Shown here in pieces: positions 1 through 9,500 of a stretch of DNA of 27,777 nucleotides. Numbering within the stretch: the first letter of the stretch is position 1; each line of letters begins with the position of its first letter. The notes under the pieces are model-generated. The model saw only the letters and a list, made by a program, of their open reading frames with translations, ran no database searches and had not been told where the DNA came from. A program made the translations under genes and the position numbers. Source of the DNA: a virus; the IMG/VR virus record IMGVR_UViG_3300020436_000066, positions 1 to 27,777 of that record. One strand, given 5' to 3'.

Positions 1-293
1 TCTGATGCTTTGAATGTTTGTGTTACTCCAGTTTTTCTTGTTGAATCATACGTAACATTTGTCATTTCAAATGACATACGAGGTAATGTTATTTGAACTG
101 GTTTATTCAAATCTGCTTGCTGCTCCAATCTTGCTAAGAATTTTTGTGAAGGTCCGTATGCAAGTGGAACTTTCATTTCACTATAAGTACCACCATCTTT
201 ATCATCATGTCTGATGTAAATTGCATTAAATAATGTTCCAAACGAAATTATCGTTTTTCTAATTATTTGATGGTAGTAGTAAGTTCCTAACAT
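1..293 (-). CDS. gp15: Tail sheath stabiliser / tail terminator gp15, N-terminal part (cut by window edge)
   Basis: The first 97 codons of a gene that runs off the left edge. Its start ATG (291-293) overlaps the gp14 stop by one base (TAATG). The translation begins MLGTYYYHQIIRKTI and continues through MKVPLAYGPSQKFLARLEQ and ITLPRMSFEM. This is the N-terminal pattern I know from T4-like gp15: a short opening, a 'K.PL.Y.P..K.L.R' segment and 'LPRMSFE'. In T4, gp15 forms the hexameric ring that caps the tail tube and sheath and joins the tail to the neck. Its place directly after gp13 and gp14 matches the T4 order. There is no strong Shine-Dalgarno sequence, so translation probably depends on coupling to gp14. 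The identification rests on the N-terminal third plus synteny. Confidence 0.85.
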   Translation of the reverse strand, partial: MLGTYYYHQIIRKTIISFGTLFNAIYIRHDDKDGGTYSEMKVPLAYGPSQKFLARLEQQADLNKPVQITLPRMSFEMTNVTYDSTRKTGVTQTFKAS

Positions 294-1723
294 TAAAATG
301 TACCAAAAGGATTTGATTCAGAGAAATCTATAATATCATCAGCCTCTGATTCTATTTCGTCATTCTTATCATATTTATCAACAAACTCAGCAGATTCTAC
401 AAAATCAACAGTAAATCTGGCATCTGAAGTAGATCCTATGGCAACATCACCTGAAACAAAAGTGCCATCTGTAGTTCCTAATTTTAAAATATTATTGCTT
501 GTATTCCATGATTTAACTCTGCCTTTTGCTCCAGAGATGCTTCCAGTAACCAATTCATTAAAGACATAAGTCCCTATTCCTGTGATCACCGGTGGTGGAG
601 AAACGGTTGCGATTCCAGTTCCGGAAGTATAACCGATACCAGCATCTTCTAATAAAACTTGTGTAACAAATCCATCAGTGCTTATACTAACTCTACCCAC
701 TGCAGTTCCAACACCTGATGTAGGTGTATTGAAAAATAAAGTTGGTTCAGTCGCATAACCACTTCCACTTGAAGCTATGCTTATTGCACCAATACCTGCA
801 GAATCAGTTACAATAACAGCTGTTGCAGCAGCACCAACACCATATGATGTTGATCCAACACCAGTGATAGTGGAGGAAGCACTTACAATTGTCACTGTTG
901 GTGTTTCTGTGTATCCAGAGCCAGGATTTGTAATTAATATTTCTTTAACAGATTGTGCTCCTGCTATTGATGTTGTGATAGCTACTGCTGTTGCATTTAT
1001 TCCACCTGCAGGTGCAGTTGATATTGATACAGTTGGTATTTTTGAATAATCATATCCATCATTGTTTAATATAATTTTACGGACATAACCTGTCGTTGTT
1101 CCAATTCCAACTTCAGCAGTTGAACCTACTGAAATTAGTTGTAATGTTGTAATGTAACCTTGATCTTGTAAAGTATCATCAATCATCTCTGTAGTTCTAG
1201 TTAATTCATTCCAACCACCTATTTCATCCTGTAGTTCAAATAGTTCACACTTCAATTGATATACGTAATTTTTACCTAGTTGATAAAAAGGATCTTCATG
1301 CTCTACAAATTTTATTTCAAATAATCTCTTTCCAAGAGGGAAAAATATTAAATCACCCTCTCTTGGTCTTGTAGACACTTCAATTTCGTCAGCTGGTAAA
1401 CTACCTAAAAATGGAGAAATAAAATCTTCAAACCTCTCTCTTGATATTGTAACTGTAAGTTCATCTTTCAAACTCATACCAAATTTTGTTAATACGTCTC
1501 CAGCACCAGAATAACCCTCGTATGTATTGATATATGCTTCAATTAGAAAGTTGTCAGTAAATGATGATGACTGAATTTCAGTTAATATTTGATCTTTTTT
1601 TACTATTTTACGTGGCAAATATACAACTTCAATTCCATAAATTGTAAGTTGCTCATTTATGAGATTTTGAACTAGTCTCTGCTCACTTTGAGACCCTTGT
1701 AAAAAGAAAGGATTTAAAGCCAT
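293..1723 (-). CDS. gp14: Neck protein gp14 with a ~230-residue repeat insertion
   Basis: A head-tail neck (head completion) protein. It resembles T4 gp14 at both ends. The N-terminal 160 residues contain VVYLPRK (33-39), AYINTYEGYSGAGDVLTKFG (63-82), a DELTVTI strand, and the REGDLIFFP...LFEIKFVE..DPFYQLG block (121-150). These mirror T4 gp14 motifs such as EGDLIYFP and EPYDPFYQLG. The acidic tail ending SESNPFGTF (468-476) parallels the SSPF-type tail of T4 gp14. T4 gp14 is 256 residues; this protein is 476. The extra length lies at about residues 205-435: four GxGY repeats, then a segment with FNELVTGSISGAKGRV (388-403). The gene shares one base with the upstream gp13 stop and one with the downstream gp15 start. 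It lacks a clear ribosome-binding site, which suggests translational coupling. Partners should be gp13 and gp15 at the head-tail junction. Confidence 0.92.
   Translation of the reverse strand: MALNPFFLQGSQSEQRLVQNLINEQLTIYGIEVVYLPRKIVKKDQILTEIQSSSFTDNFLIEAYINTYEGYSGAGDVLTKFGMSLKDELTVTISRERFEDFISPFLGSLPADEIEVSTRPREGDLIFFPLGKRLFEIKFVEHEDPFYQLGKNYVYQLKCELFELQDEIGGWNELTRTTEMIDDTLQDQGYITTLQLISVGSTAEVGIGTTTGYVRKIILNNDGYDYSKIPTVSISTAPAGGINATAVAITTSIAGAQSVKEILITNPGSGYTETPTVTIVSASSTITGVGSTSYGVGAAATAVIVTDSAGIGAISIASSGSGYATEPTLFFNTPTSGVGTAVGRVSISTDGFVTQVLLEDAGIGYTSGTGIATVSPPPVITGIGTYVFNELVTGSISGAKGRVKSWNTSNNILKLGTTDGTFVSGDVAIGSTSDARFTVDFVESAEFVDKYDKNDEIESEADDIIDFSESNPFGTF
608..1111 (-). repeat. Four GxGY repeats inserted in gp14
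   Basis: Codons 205-372 of gp14 encode four degenerate units of about 45-50 residues. Each contains 'x(N/S/D)xGxGY...P(T)xxx': NNDGYDYSKIPTVSI (220-234), NPGSGYTETPTVTI (266-279), SSGSGYATEPTLFF (318-331) and EDAGIGYTSGTGIATV (359-374). Alternating hydrophobic residues and Ala/Thr/Gly-rich linkers suggest beta structure. Related units occur in three other proteins of this window. They are divergent enough that I see only protein-level repetition, not long exact DNA repeats. Confidence 0.75.
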
Positions 1724-2568
1724 TATCCAACGAAATCGAGAGGTGGAACTTCATACTCAAGCATCATTCTTTGCCTTATATTTTCAATTTCTCTTTCAGC
1801 ATCTTCATATATCTCTCTACCATTCAACTCGATACCACCTGGTAATTTAACACCCTTAAATTTAATTAAATTCATTCCCCATTGTCTTTTTATTAATGCC
1901 GTAAGATATAATTTTAAAAATGGGTCATTAAATACTTTTGTGAACTCAGTTGGATCAAGAGCACGATAACAATCAATTATTAAATATGAATCAACCTCTT
2001 GTGCTTTCCAATCTATATCTAAGTATAATCTATTTTGTCTTTTATTAAATCTTATTTGTTTATCTGTGGTGAGAAGAAAATCTATATCTTCAAGATAAGT
2101 TTTTGTCATGGAATATTGTAGTAAATCAACAGAATTAAAACGATACAAATCATTTAAAAATAATTGATACTTAATACTAAACATGCCACCAGAGATGGTG
2201 CTTGAATCAAATTTAAATATTTTTTCTATTCCAACAACAGCATCAGGAACTTGTATAAAATTTGATGTTTCATAAAAATTAGAAGTTATAGTGCCTAAAC
2301 CACTCACATTTGTTGACTCACCAGTAGTTGTAACGATACCAACACCATTTGTATTTGCTGCTTTTCCTCTATCTAAATCTTCTTGTGTCAATTGATATTT
2401 TAAGAACATTCTCTCGACACCATCATAATGCCTCTCATTGAAGAGTTGTAAGGCATCATCGATTAAATCATCTACTTGATCATCATCCACATTTATTTCA
2501 AGAACAGGAGCTCCTAATTTTCTAAAACAATAATCAATTAATCCTTGTCTTGTGCTTGGTTTTGCCAT
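1723..2568 (-). CDS. gp13: Neck protein gp13 (head completion)
   Basis: A neck protein of 281 residues, compared with about 309 in T4. The N-terminus (TRQGLIDYCFRKLGAPVLEI, then NVDDDQVDDLIDDALQLFNE, residues 6-45, and ERHYDGVERMFLKYQLT) is the characteristic helical opening of marine T4-like gp13 proteins. The central part (VPDAVVGIEKIFKF, then FLNDLYRF) and the C-terminal helical part (DCYRALDP, LKLYLTALIKRQWG, LPGGIELNGREIYEDAEREI) also fit. gp13 with gp14 completes the DNA-filled head and forms the platform for the tail. Residues 71-96 form a Gly/Thr/Val-rich stretch (NGVGIVTTTG...SGLGTIT) that looks like the linker vocabulary of the giant proteins and may be an insertion. The start is well supported: a GGAGGA ribosome-binding site lies 8 bases before the ATG. 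Both ends overlap neighbours by one base. Confidence 0.92.
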   Translation of the reverse strand: MAKPSTRQGLIDYCFRKLGAPVLEINVDDDQVDDLIDDALQLFNERHYDGVERMFLKYQLTQEDLDRGKAANTNGVGIVTTTGESTNVSGLGTITSNFYETSNFIQVPDAVVGIEKIFKFDSSTISGGMFSIKYQLFLNDLYRFNSVDLLQYSMTKTYLEDIDFLLTTDKQIRFNKRQNRLYLDIDWKAQEVDSYLIIDCYRALDPTEFTKVFNDPFLKLYLTALIKRQWGMNLIKFKGVKLPGGIELNGREIYEDAEREIENIRQRMMLEYEVPPLDFVG

Positions 2569-2963
2569 CAGAAAGATCCTCCATCTAAAGATGTAATATC
2601 ACCAGTAAAGGTCACAACACCAGTTGTTGCTGTTATAATACCAGATTCAACTTTAATTCTATTTAAGGTAGTTATACCACTTACATTTAATTCACCTACA
2701 TCTCCTAGATCTGTAGCAACAACTCCTGACAATTGACTTCCATCACCTAGATAGGTTACAACTCCAGATGTTGATGAAACAATACCATTTGCAACTGTGA
2801 TTATTCCAAGGGTTGTTACACCAGATACAGATAATTGTGTTACAGAAGCTATGCCACCAATGACATTAGTAGCATTATCAGATTGTTGAGGATTTACCGA
2901 CGGTGCTGTCGTTAAAACTTTTATTGCAGGAGTTGGTCCTACTTGTGCATTAATTTCTGACAT
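2568..2963 (-). CDS. Small repeat virion protein near the wac/whisker position
   Basis: A 131-residue protein whose function I do not recognise. After a 40-residue N-terminus rich in Pro, Asn and Gln come two tandem units spaced 48 residues apart. Unit 1 (44-80) contains LSVSGVTTLG, then GVVTYLGDGSQLSG. Unit 2 (92-128) contains LNVSGITTLN, then GVVTFTGDITSLDG. Such 'L.VSG.TTL' and 'GVVT..GDG..L.G' motifs are common in marine phage fibre-like proteins and suggest an extended, possibly trimeric, beta structure (inference). It sits directly before gp13, where T4 has wac (fibritin), but it is far shorter than T4 Wac (487 residues) and I see no heptad coiled coil or foldon. The start overlaps the upstream stop (TAATG), with a GAGGGGG-type ribosome-binding site 10 bases upstream. 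The end overlaps the gp13 start (TGATG). Confidence 0.8.
   Translation of the reverse strand: MSEINAQVGPTPAIKVLTTAPSVNPQQSDNATNVIGGIASVTQLSVSGVTTLGIITVANGIVSSTSGVVTYLGDGSQLSGVVATDLGDVGELNVSGITTLNRIKVESGIITATTGVVTFTGDITSLDGGSF
2577..2582 (-). promoter_or_regulatory. Strong ribosome-binding site of gp13
   Basis: The minus strand reads TGGAGGATC here, with GGAGGA ending 8 bases before the gp13 ATG (2566-2568). It lies inside the last codons of the 131-residue gene. It is the best Shine-Dalgarno match in the window and fixes the gp13 start. Confidence 0.8.
2580..2834 (-). repeat. Two tandem 37-residue units in the 131-aa protein
   Basis: Codons 44-80 and 92-128 align with each other. Shared positions are L.VSG(V/I)TTL, (I/V).(V/E).GI(V/I), (S/T).(S/T)GVVT(Y/F).GD....L.G. 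The second copy ends three residues before the stop codon. Confidence 0.75.
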
Positions 2964-3301
2964 TATCTTGTAACCCCCTCTCTTACTAATGCAGAACCCT
3001 CAACAACTCTAGTTTTTGTGTTTCCTATAGTTACAACTATGTCATACACATATCTACCAGGTTTTATATTAACCGTTTCAGTCGATGCTAGTCCAACTAA
3101 AATTTTTCCACTTGTTGCATCACTTATTGAAGAGGTAAAGGTTGTCACACCTGAACTACCTGCATGTTTTCTCATTTGAGCTTCTACAGAGTAACCAGTT
3201 AAATTAAATGCTGAACTATCCACTGTATTTCCTAGTTCAAATGTTTGGCTGAAAGTTGACCCAGCGTTTATAACTAGATTTGATACATATACTGCTGACA
3301 T
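2963..3301 (-). CDS. Small conserved beta-rich protein, first gene of the neck transcription unit
   Basis: A 112-residue protein of a type I associate with marine T4-like phages but whose role I do not know. Features are an N-terminal strand with AGSTFSQTFEL (13-23), then FNLTGYSVEAQMRKH (32-46), DATSGKILVGL (61-71) and KPGRYVYDIVV (80-90), ending with TRVVEGSALVREGVTR. The pattern (strand, 'LTGY.V.A.MRK', 'G...V.L', 'PG.Y.YD.....G....V.EG...V') recalls the immunoglobulin-like N-terminal domain of baseplate upper proteins such as BppU. That is a weak, pattern-only comparison. It has no signal peptide or membrane segment. A late-promoter-like octamer lies exactly 18 bases upstream in a 27-base gap. 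Its stop overlaps the next start by one base, so it probably heads the 131-aa/gp13/gp14/gp15 unit. It may be a small virion or assembly protein. Confidence 0.8.
   Translation of the reverse strand: MSAVYVSNLVINAGSTFSQTFELGNTVDSSAFNLTGYSVEAQMRKHAGSSGVTTFTSSISDATSGKILVGLASTETVNIKPGRYVYDIVVTIGNTKTRVVEGSALVREGVTR
2974..2979 (-). promoter_or_regulatory. Probable ribosome-binding site of the 131-aa gene
   Basis: The minus strand reads GAGAGGGGG before the start codon at 2963, with the G-run ending 10 bases upstream of the ATG. The match to AGGAGG is imperfect, but it is purine-rich in an otherwise AT-rich stretch. Confidence 0.5.
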
Positions 3302-3319
3302 CTACTTTTATAATAATCC

Positions 3320-3327
3320 TAGTTATA
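3320..3327 (-). promoter_or_regulatory. Putative late promoter (TATAACTA) before the 112-aa gene
   Basis: The minus strand reads TATAACTA, seven of eight matches to the T4 late-promoter octamer TATAAATA. It lies in the only gap on this side of the window and is separated from the ATG at 3301 by exactly 18 bases, the same spacing as the two perfect octamers at 12720 and 27765. The mismatch at position 6 makes it the weakest of the three. Confidence 0.45.
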
Positions 3328-3328
3328 T

Positions 3329-3535
3329 TTAGTTTTTATTAAGACTATTAATAATTTGAGACAATGCATCTTTTATATCTTCAATGTCACTCTTCATTTT
3401 ACTTAATTCTCTCTCTTTTTTGCTGTCTCTCCTTTTTAACTTCAAGTATTTTTCATATTCATTATTATCCATGTTAATGATAGCACCTGTTTTTTCATCT
3501 CTAAAAAGATTTGAATGTCCCTCTACTTTGATCAT
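3329..3535 (-). CDS. Small coiled-coil protein of unknown function
   Basis: A 68-residue protein. The N-terminus (MIKVEGHSNLFRDEKTGAII, 1-20) has a short beta-like opening followed by N/D-rich residues. From about residue 38 it is highly charged with regular hydrophobic spacing (ERELSKMKSDIEDIKDALSQ, 41-60), consistent with a parallel coiled coil of about four heptads. Similar small proteins with a 'VEGH.NL.RD..TGAIIN' start occur in marine T4-like phages, to my recollection without an assigned function. The ATG overlaps the stop of the 2513-residue gene (ATGA, 4 bases). A clear AAGGAG ribosome-binding site lies 12 bases upstream, inside that gene. A trimerisation, chaperone or scaffolding role for neighbouring virion proteins is possible but is inference from size and context only. 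Confidence 0.8.
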   Translation of the reverse strand: MIKVEGHSNLFRDEKTGAIINMDNNEYEKYLKLKRRDSKKERELSKMKSDIEDIKDALSQIINSLNKN

Positions 3536-6500
3536 CTTACTGCTAAACTCCTTAGTTCTTTAATTCTTGGTGACTCTGCTTGGTTTGAACTAGACATAAC
3601 TATTTTTATAGTATATCCAATAAATTCATCTAAATTGTCTGCAGTAAATTGATATTCTGAAAACTGATTAAATCTATTTGCTGGAACAAATGCGTCTGGT
3701 CTTCCATCATTTTTAGTTGGATCGACAACTAAATTACCAAATCCATCATCAGGATCAACATTTGTTAAATTTTTATAACCAGGAAATAATTCAAATGACT
3801 GTGATGCATCATCAGAATCTATTCTATTTAAACTATACAACACTCTAAAATCAGAAGAGGCAGGTCTATTTGCACTCAAAATGACTTTAAGTGATGTTGC
3901 CGGTTTTGATAATCTAATTGTATTTGAAACGTAAGCAGCTGCATGAGGATCATTTAATATTGAATTAACTTCACCGTTCGTATCATAATTATCAAGTCCA
4001 ATAGGTCTATTAATTCTACTTATATACAATTCAACATTGGGATTTTGTGACAATGAAATTGATGGTGATAAATTAGGATTATTTGACGTTAGATTCAAAA
4101 GTAGTGTAAATGATTTATTTTCAGATAAACTATTTAAATACTGATTCTCATTTAACTTGGATGCTATCATGCGAACACTGTCTAATGAATTTAAATTATT
4201 AATTGAGACAGACTCATAACCTAAATCCTCAAATGATGCTTCATTACCATCCACACTTGAACCTGATATAGTTCTAATTGATGCATTAATATCTGTTGTT
4301 GCACCATCAACTCCCACAGGAGTATTAATTATAATATTTGGTTTGATTGCATTAAATAAAATGTTCCCACTTGATTTTACAATTTCTCCACCTGTAGATT
4401 GATCTGAATTGAAAGATAGTTGTGGGAAATTAAATGTATCAGTAGATCTGTCTTTACCATTTTTAGATCTATCAAACTCTATAAAATGACTATCTAATTC
4501 TATATTATTTTCATTGATGTTTAAGTCATTTCTTGCCAATCTTCTAATTGAAACACCATTTAATTCATATTTTGTAACTAAAGAATTTGTATTATGACTT
4601 ATTGTTAATGTATTATCAACTCCTCTTCCATCAGAACCAGAGGCAATATTTAATTCACCAACACCAACACCATCATATCCAATAATTTCATTGCCTATTT
4701 GTACATAACCTGTATTGATACCACTAACTAAAGCTCCCTCAAAGTTAGCAAATACTGAAGTGCTTGCAACACTTATTTTACTAGATTCACTGCTCGACAA
4801 TGTTGCACTTAATTCTGATGGAACTGAATCACCGGTAATATCTTTCAAACCTACTTTATTAGTATTAGAATACATATCATGACCAGCATGTCTGACCTTA
4901 AATAAGTTTCCTGCATTTACCCCTGTGGTATTCAAATCATTTGTCGTAATAAATGTTCCTGCTAAACTAACGATTGAATTACTATCATCAAAGAAACTTA
5001 CAGCAGTCCCTACATTACCAGCAAACGAGTTATTATCACCTTTTACATTAGTTAAAAATAGTTTGTTAATACCAGTAATACCTGCTACCGTAATTTGTGC
5101 TCCTCTTCCCTGTCCACCAGATGTTCCTACAGTGCTCGTAACTATTCCAACAACATCTCCGACTTTATATCCAATACCTGGATTAACTATTGTGCCATTT
5201 ATCGCAGTTATCGCACCATCTGTAACACCAGTAATATCTAATTGTAATCCACTACCACCACCTGTTATAGCAAAAGTATCAACAGTACCATCCACATCAT
5301 AATTAAAACCACCATCAGAAATTGAAACAGAAGAGACACTAGCACCAAAACCTGTAATGACAGCAGTGCTTGTAGAATTAATACCACAAATTTTTCTACC
5401 AGTGGTCAGTATTCCAGACAAAGTGTCTGATGCTGGTGACCCAATAGATGTAATTCCAATAGATCCAGTTTTAGGGAATGTTTCAATGGGATTATTTAAT
5501 AAATCAAGATCGTTCAATTCTTGATTTTGTAATAATAATGAACCACTTTCTTCAAATTGAGCCTTATACATTTTAAATGTTAGATCTTGTTCCTGATCCT
5601 CTGACCATAATGCACCATTTTGTGATTTGAAAAGTGCTCCTAATGTATATTGCCTTGAATACTGTATTGATTCTCCTCCGGTTGCGCCAGGTATAGATTG
5701 AGGATTTAAGGCACTTTGTCCAGAAACTCCTGTAAATACTGTGTATTTGTCTGAATCTCCAGCAAGTAAAACGATTGCATAAGTTTCATTAGGACTTAAG
5801 TAAAGAGGTTCATCAAATGTAAATTTAGTTCCAACTGATGCATCTTCTGATGTTTGAATTAAAGTTACTTGTTGCCCATTTAAAGTAATTTCAGCATCAA
5901 GAGTTTTCGTTCTTAAGATGTTCATATTAGGTCTTGACCCTTCATCTGTTCCTCTTATTTCTAAAGTTACGGGTGCGTTCGGATCAACTGTTCTAAAAAA
6001 TACTTCCACCGAGGTAACGTAAGCACCATTCTCATCTCCAGAAGTATTGAGAGCATTTCTAGTATTTGGATCTTTTGAACCTATAACAAATGTTTGTGCC
6101 AAGGGATCATAATATTCTGCCTCCAATATTAATTCATCAACCTGAGTAAGTGAGATATTTGTGTCAACAGTTGCCTCAAAATCAGCATTGATATTGAATG
6201 TTGTCGAATTGACTGTCTCTATTACTTGTTTTTCAAATTCTAATCTTGTTCCTTGAGATGTAAATGGAACTTGAGCGGCAAATATATTTGGATCAACACC
6301 TGGTATGAATGTTGCATTATCAGGACTTGAAGTTAATAAGAAAGTTTTTGTTCCAACGTTCCATTTTTTGTTCTCAGGGAAATTTGGATTTTTTACAAAA
6401 AATGTTCCTATTAGATCACCTTTTTCATCACTTATTAATCTTTTATTTTTTACATAAGCTTCGCATGCACTATTTTCTCCAACCAATTTAAAACCTGTAT

Positions 6501-9500
6501 CTAAATATCCAAAATAATTTATATTTGATATATCAGATAATGCAAGTGTATCAATATTTAAAATCGGTGTAGTTTGAGAGTAATTTTGAGGAACTATATC
6601 AGCATTATCATTCTGATAAGAATAAGGATTAAATCTGTATGATTCAGTTGGATTATTAAAAGGACCAGATTTATGATCAGGTTTACATACTCTAAACTTA
6701 CCTATTATTTGACCTTGATTGTTTTCTGCTCTGACTGTTTCACCAATTTCAAATGAGGAATTACTAGTTCCAGAACCAGCTCCATCACTTGTAGGTGACA
6801 CCTCAACTAATTTTGGATTAAAATCAATAGTTTCTTTATCCAAAAATGTATAAAATCTTGTATATGATGGAAAACTTGAAGATTCAAATTGCACATTTCT
6901 TGATCTCATATATTGTGCTGTCTCTGATGTAAGTCTATTATTAATAACAGTGTCTGTATTTAAAACAGTCACACTATCAGAAGCACTACCATTCAAAGAC
7001 AATTGACCAGTTATTGTGCTAGTTCCTGTAGTCTCCCTAAAAACTTGTGTTGAATTATTTGCAATTCCTTGTGCTTGTCCCTGACCAGGAGTTAATCTTA
7101 GTTGCTCAGTTCTAGTATTAACCTGCGTAATATCTCCACCCAGTTCACCACTGATTGTGGTATTTAAATTTAAATTTTGTGTATCATTTGTACCTTCTTG
7201 CCTTATTTTTTGACCTTCAACTTCAATAGTTCTTGTAAATATATCTGAAGCAGGAGTTAATTTTATTATTCCCATGTATGTTGGTATCAAAAATGGGTTG
7301 ATATTCTCAAAACTAGTTGCATATTCTTGACTGATCCACTCCACCTCTTGATAATCGAGAGTTATTAATTGACCTGTTTTTCTAACCTTTGAATCAAATA
7401 ACGGTTGATTTAGTTCTGAATCATATTCAACCAGAGGCACTGGATTTGCTAATTTTGGTTGTACTTCTACAGTGACACGATCTCGTTTTGGTATTATGAC
7501 ATTTGAAAATGTATCAACTTCTATGCCATCAGATAATCTATTATTCAAGAAATTTCTATTTCTAAATGGATCTACAAAAAATCCACTCTTAAATCTATTT
7601 CTACCCTGAGAATCTAATATTTGCAATGTTTGTACATTAGTTTCCAACAGTGATAAAGATGTAACTTCTTCTAAATTTGAAACTCTGTCTTCAATTGTTC
7701 CAATATCTTTCATCGTAAATCTTTTATTTTCAGTTATTAATAATGATGCATTTTCTGGAGTATAAAGATATGGTGGTAAATTGATTGTTGCCAACTTCAT
7801 CAATTGGTCATTTCTAGCTGGAGCTTTTGGATTTATAGAGGATAATCCTTTTTCATAAACAAATTCACCTTTTTTAGTAAGGTATAAATTATCAATTCTA
7901 GGTAAATAGAAATTATAATTTAAAGTAAAACTTTCATTAGGTGTGATAAATTGTTTTATTGTAGAAAAATCTCTTGAACTGAAGGAAAATGGTGATATTG
8001 AACCGGTGCTTATATTATATACAGGAACTCTTGGTCTAAAATCAATTGTATCAGTTGCTCTGACACTAGATGATCCAATTGTAGGAATATCAAAATTAAA
8101 TCTATCTTTATCATAACTTAAAACTGTAAATACATCACCCTCATCATTATTTGAAACTGAATAATAGTCAAATATTATTAACAATCTCTTTGATGGAGAT
8201 GGAACATTCTTATTTCTTATAATTCTTGAATAATCATAATATTCATTTCTTTGCCCTTTATCCAAAGTATATGATTTTGTCAAATTCTTAAATTTTCCTA
8301 CGTTTATAATGCCTTTTATTTTTGTTTGTAAATTTGATTCTGAAAAAGTAACATCATCTGATGATATAAATTTTTCGGAAGTTAAATAAGCAACAGATAA
8401 TTGATTTGATGTTGGTTTGCTAATTACTCTAGCGATAACCGATTTATCATCACTAACTATATCTTCACCAATAATAGCATTGTTATCAACATCAATAGTT
8501 TCACTAAAACTTAAAGTATCTAATATTGGATCATTTTCATCTAAAGATTCAAATATACCTAAAACCTTCACCACATCAGGATAATTAAGTGATATTTCGT
8601 CATCTTGAACTCTTAAACCATATCTTGTATCAAATGTTAATCCGTCTTGAACAGAATTACTAATATTTCCACTCACACCTGATGTTCTATCTCGTGATAA
8701 TCTTACATTATATACTTGACTTTTATTGTATATTTTTAATTTACTTTTTATTTCATTTTTCGATAAAGTTGCACTTAGGGTAACAGTATCATCATCCAAT
8801 CCTGATAGTGTGTATGAAGTGCCATTAGTGGTAAAATTATCAGAATTTAAAGATTGTATTGTACCATCATCATTATGAACAGAATAACGTTCTTGATCGA
8901 AAGAAATAAAACTGGAACTAGTTAAATCAGTATCAGTTGCAACACTACTAGAAACGCTTCCACTACTTATAGTTTTACTAGGTATTTGTTTTGTTACAGT
9001 TAGATTAGAACGTGATAAATCAACAGATTCAACATTTGAATTATTTAACTGTTGGAATAATGTTCCATTACCTCTTACAAGGGGTGCCATAGCCTTCATT
9101 TCTGCTGCAGTAATATCTGATGAAGGCAATCCACCCTCGAATACACCAGCAACCGTAGTCAATGGCTCTATCTTTATTGATAGTCCGTCACTCGAAATTT
9201 CTGAAACTTTATTAAATGTTTGAGTACTTAGACCTACTTGATTGTATTTAAGCACTGACCCAACTCTTAAACCTGAAAAAGCTTGTCCACCTGCTGTAAC
9301 AGTTGAAACCCCTGATCCACCACCACTAGATGCAGATATATTAACATTAGAAATACCATTTGGTAAATTAAATTCACTTAAAGATGAGTCTGCTATAAAT
9401 CCATCTCCTGATATATTAGGGAAACCTGAAGAAGTTGGTTGAGATATGGATTTAATTCTTTGTACATTAATTCCTGATACATTAGTTATAGATCTTCCTA

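Noticed and set aside
777-1049. Plus-strand open frame of 90 codons opposite gp14
   Set aside because: It lies wholly inside the gp14 repeat region in antisense. Its Pro/Val/Ala/Thr-rich translation is what the complement of Gly/Thr/Ala-rich repeats gives, and it has no homologous look or ribosome-binding site.
608-1111. GxGY repeats as a CRISPR-like or DNA-level repeat array
   Set aside because: The units are coding, in frame and divergent at the DNA level. There are no identical direct repeats with unique spacers.
2545-2736. Plus-strand open frame crossing the gp13/131-aa junction
   Set aside because: It is antisense to two well-supported genes with overlapping stop/start and a strong ribosome-binding site; its translation looks random.
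3305-3312. TATAAAAG on the minus strand close to the 112-aa start, considered as a promoter
   Set aside because: It lies only 3 bases before the ATG, so transcription would start inside the gene. The TATAACTA at 3320-3327 has the right spacing.
4925-5302. Plus-strand open frame of 125 codons opposite the 2513-aa gene
   Set aside because: It is the antisense of the GxGY-like repeats, and its Pro/Val/Thr-rich translation is low-complexity. No promoter or supporting context.
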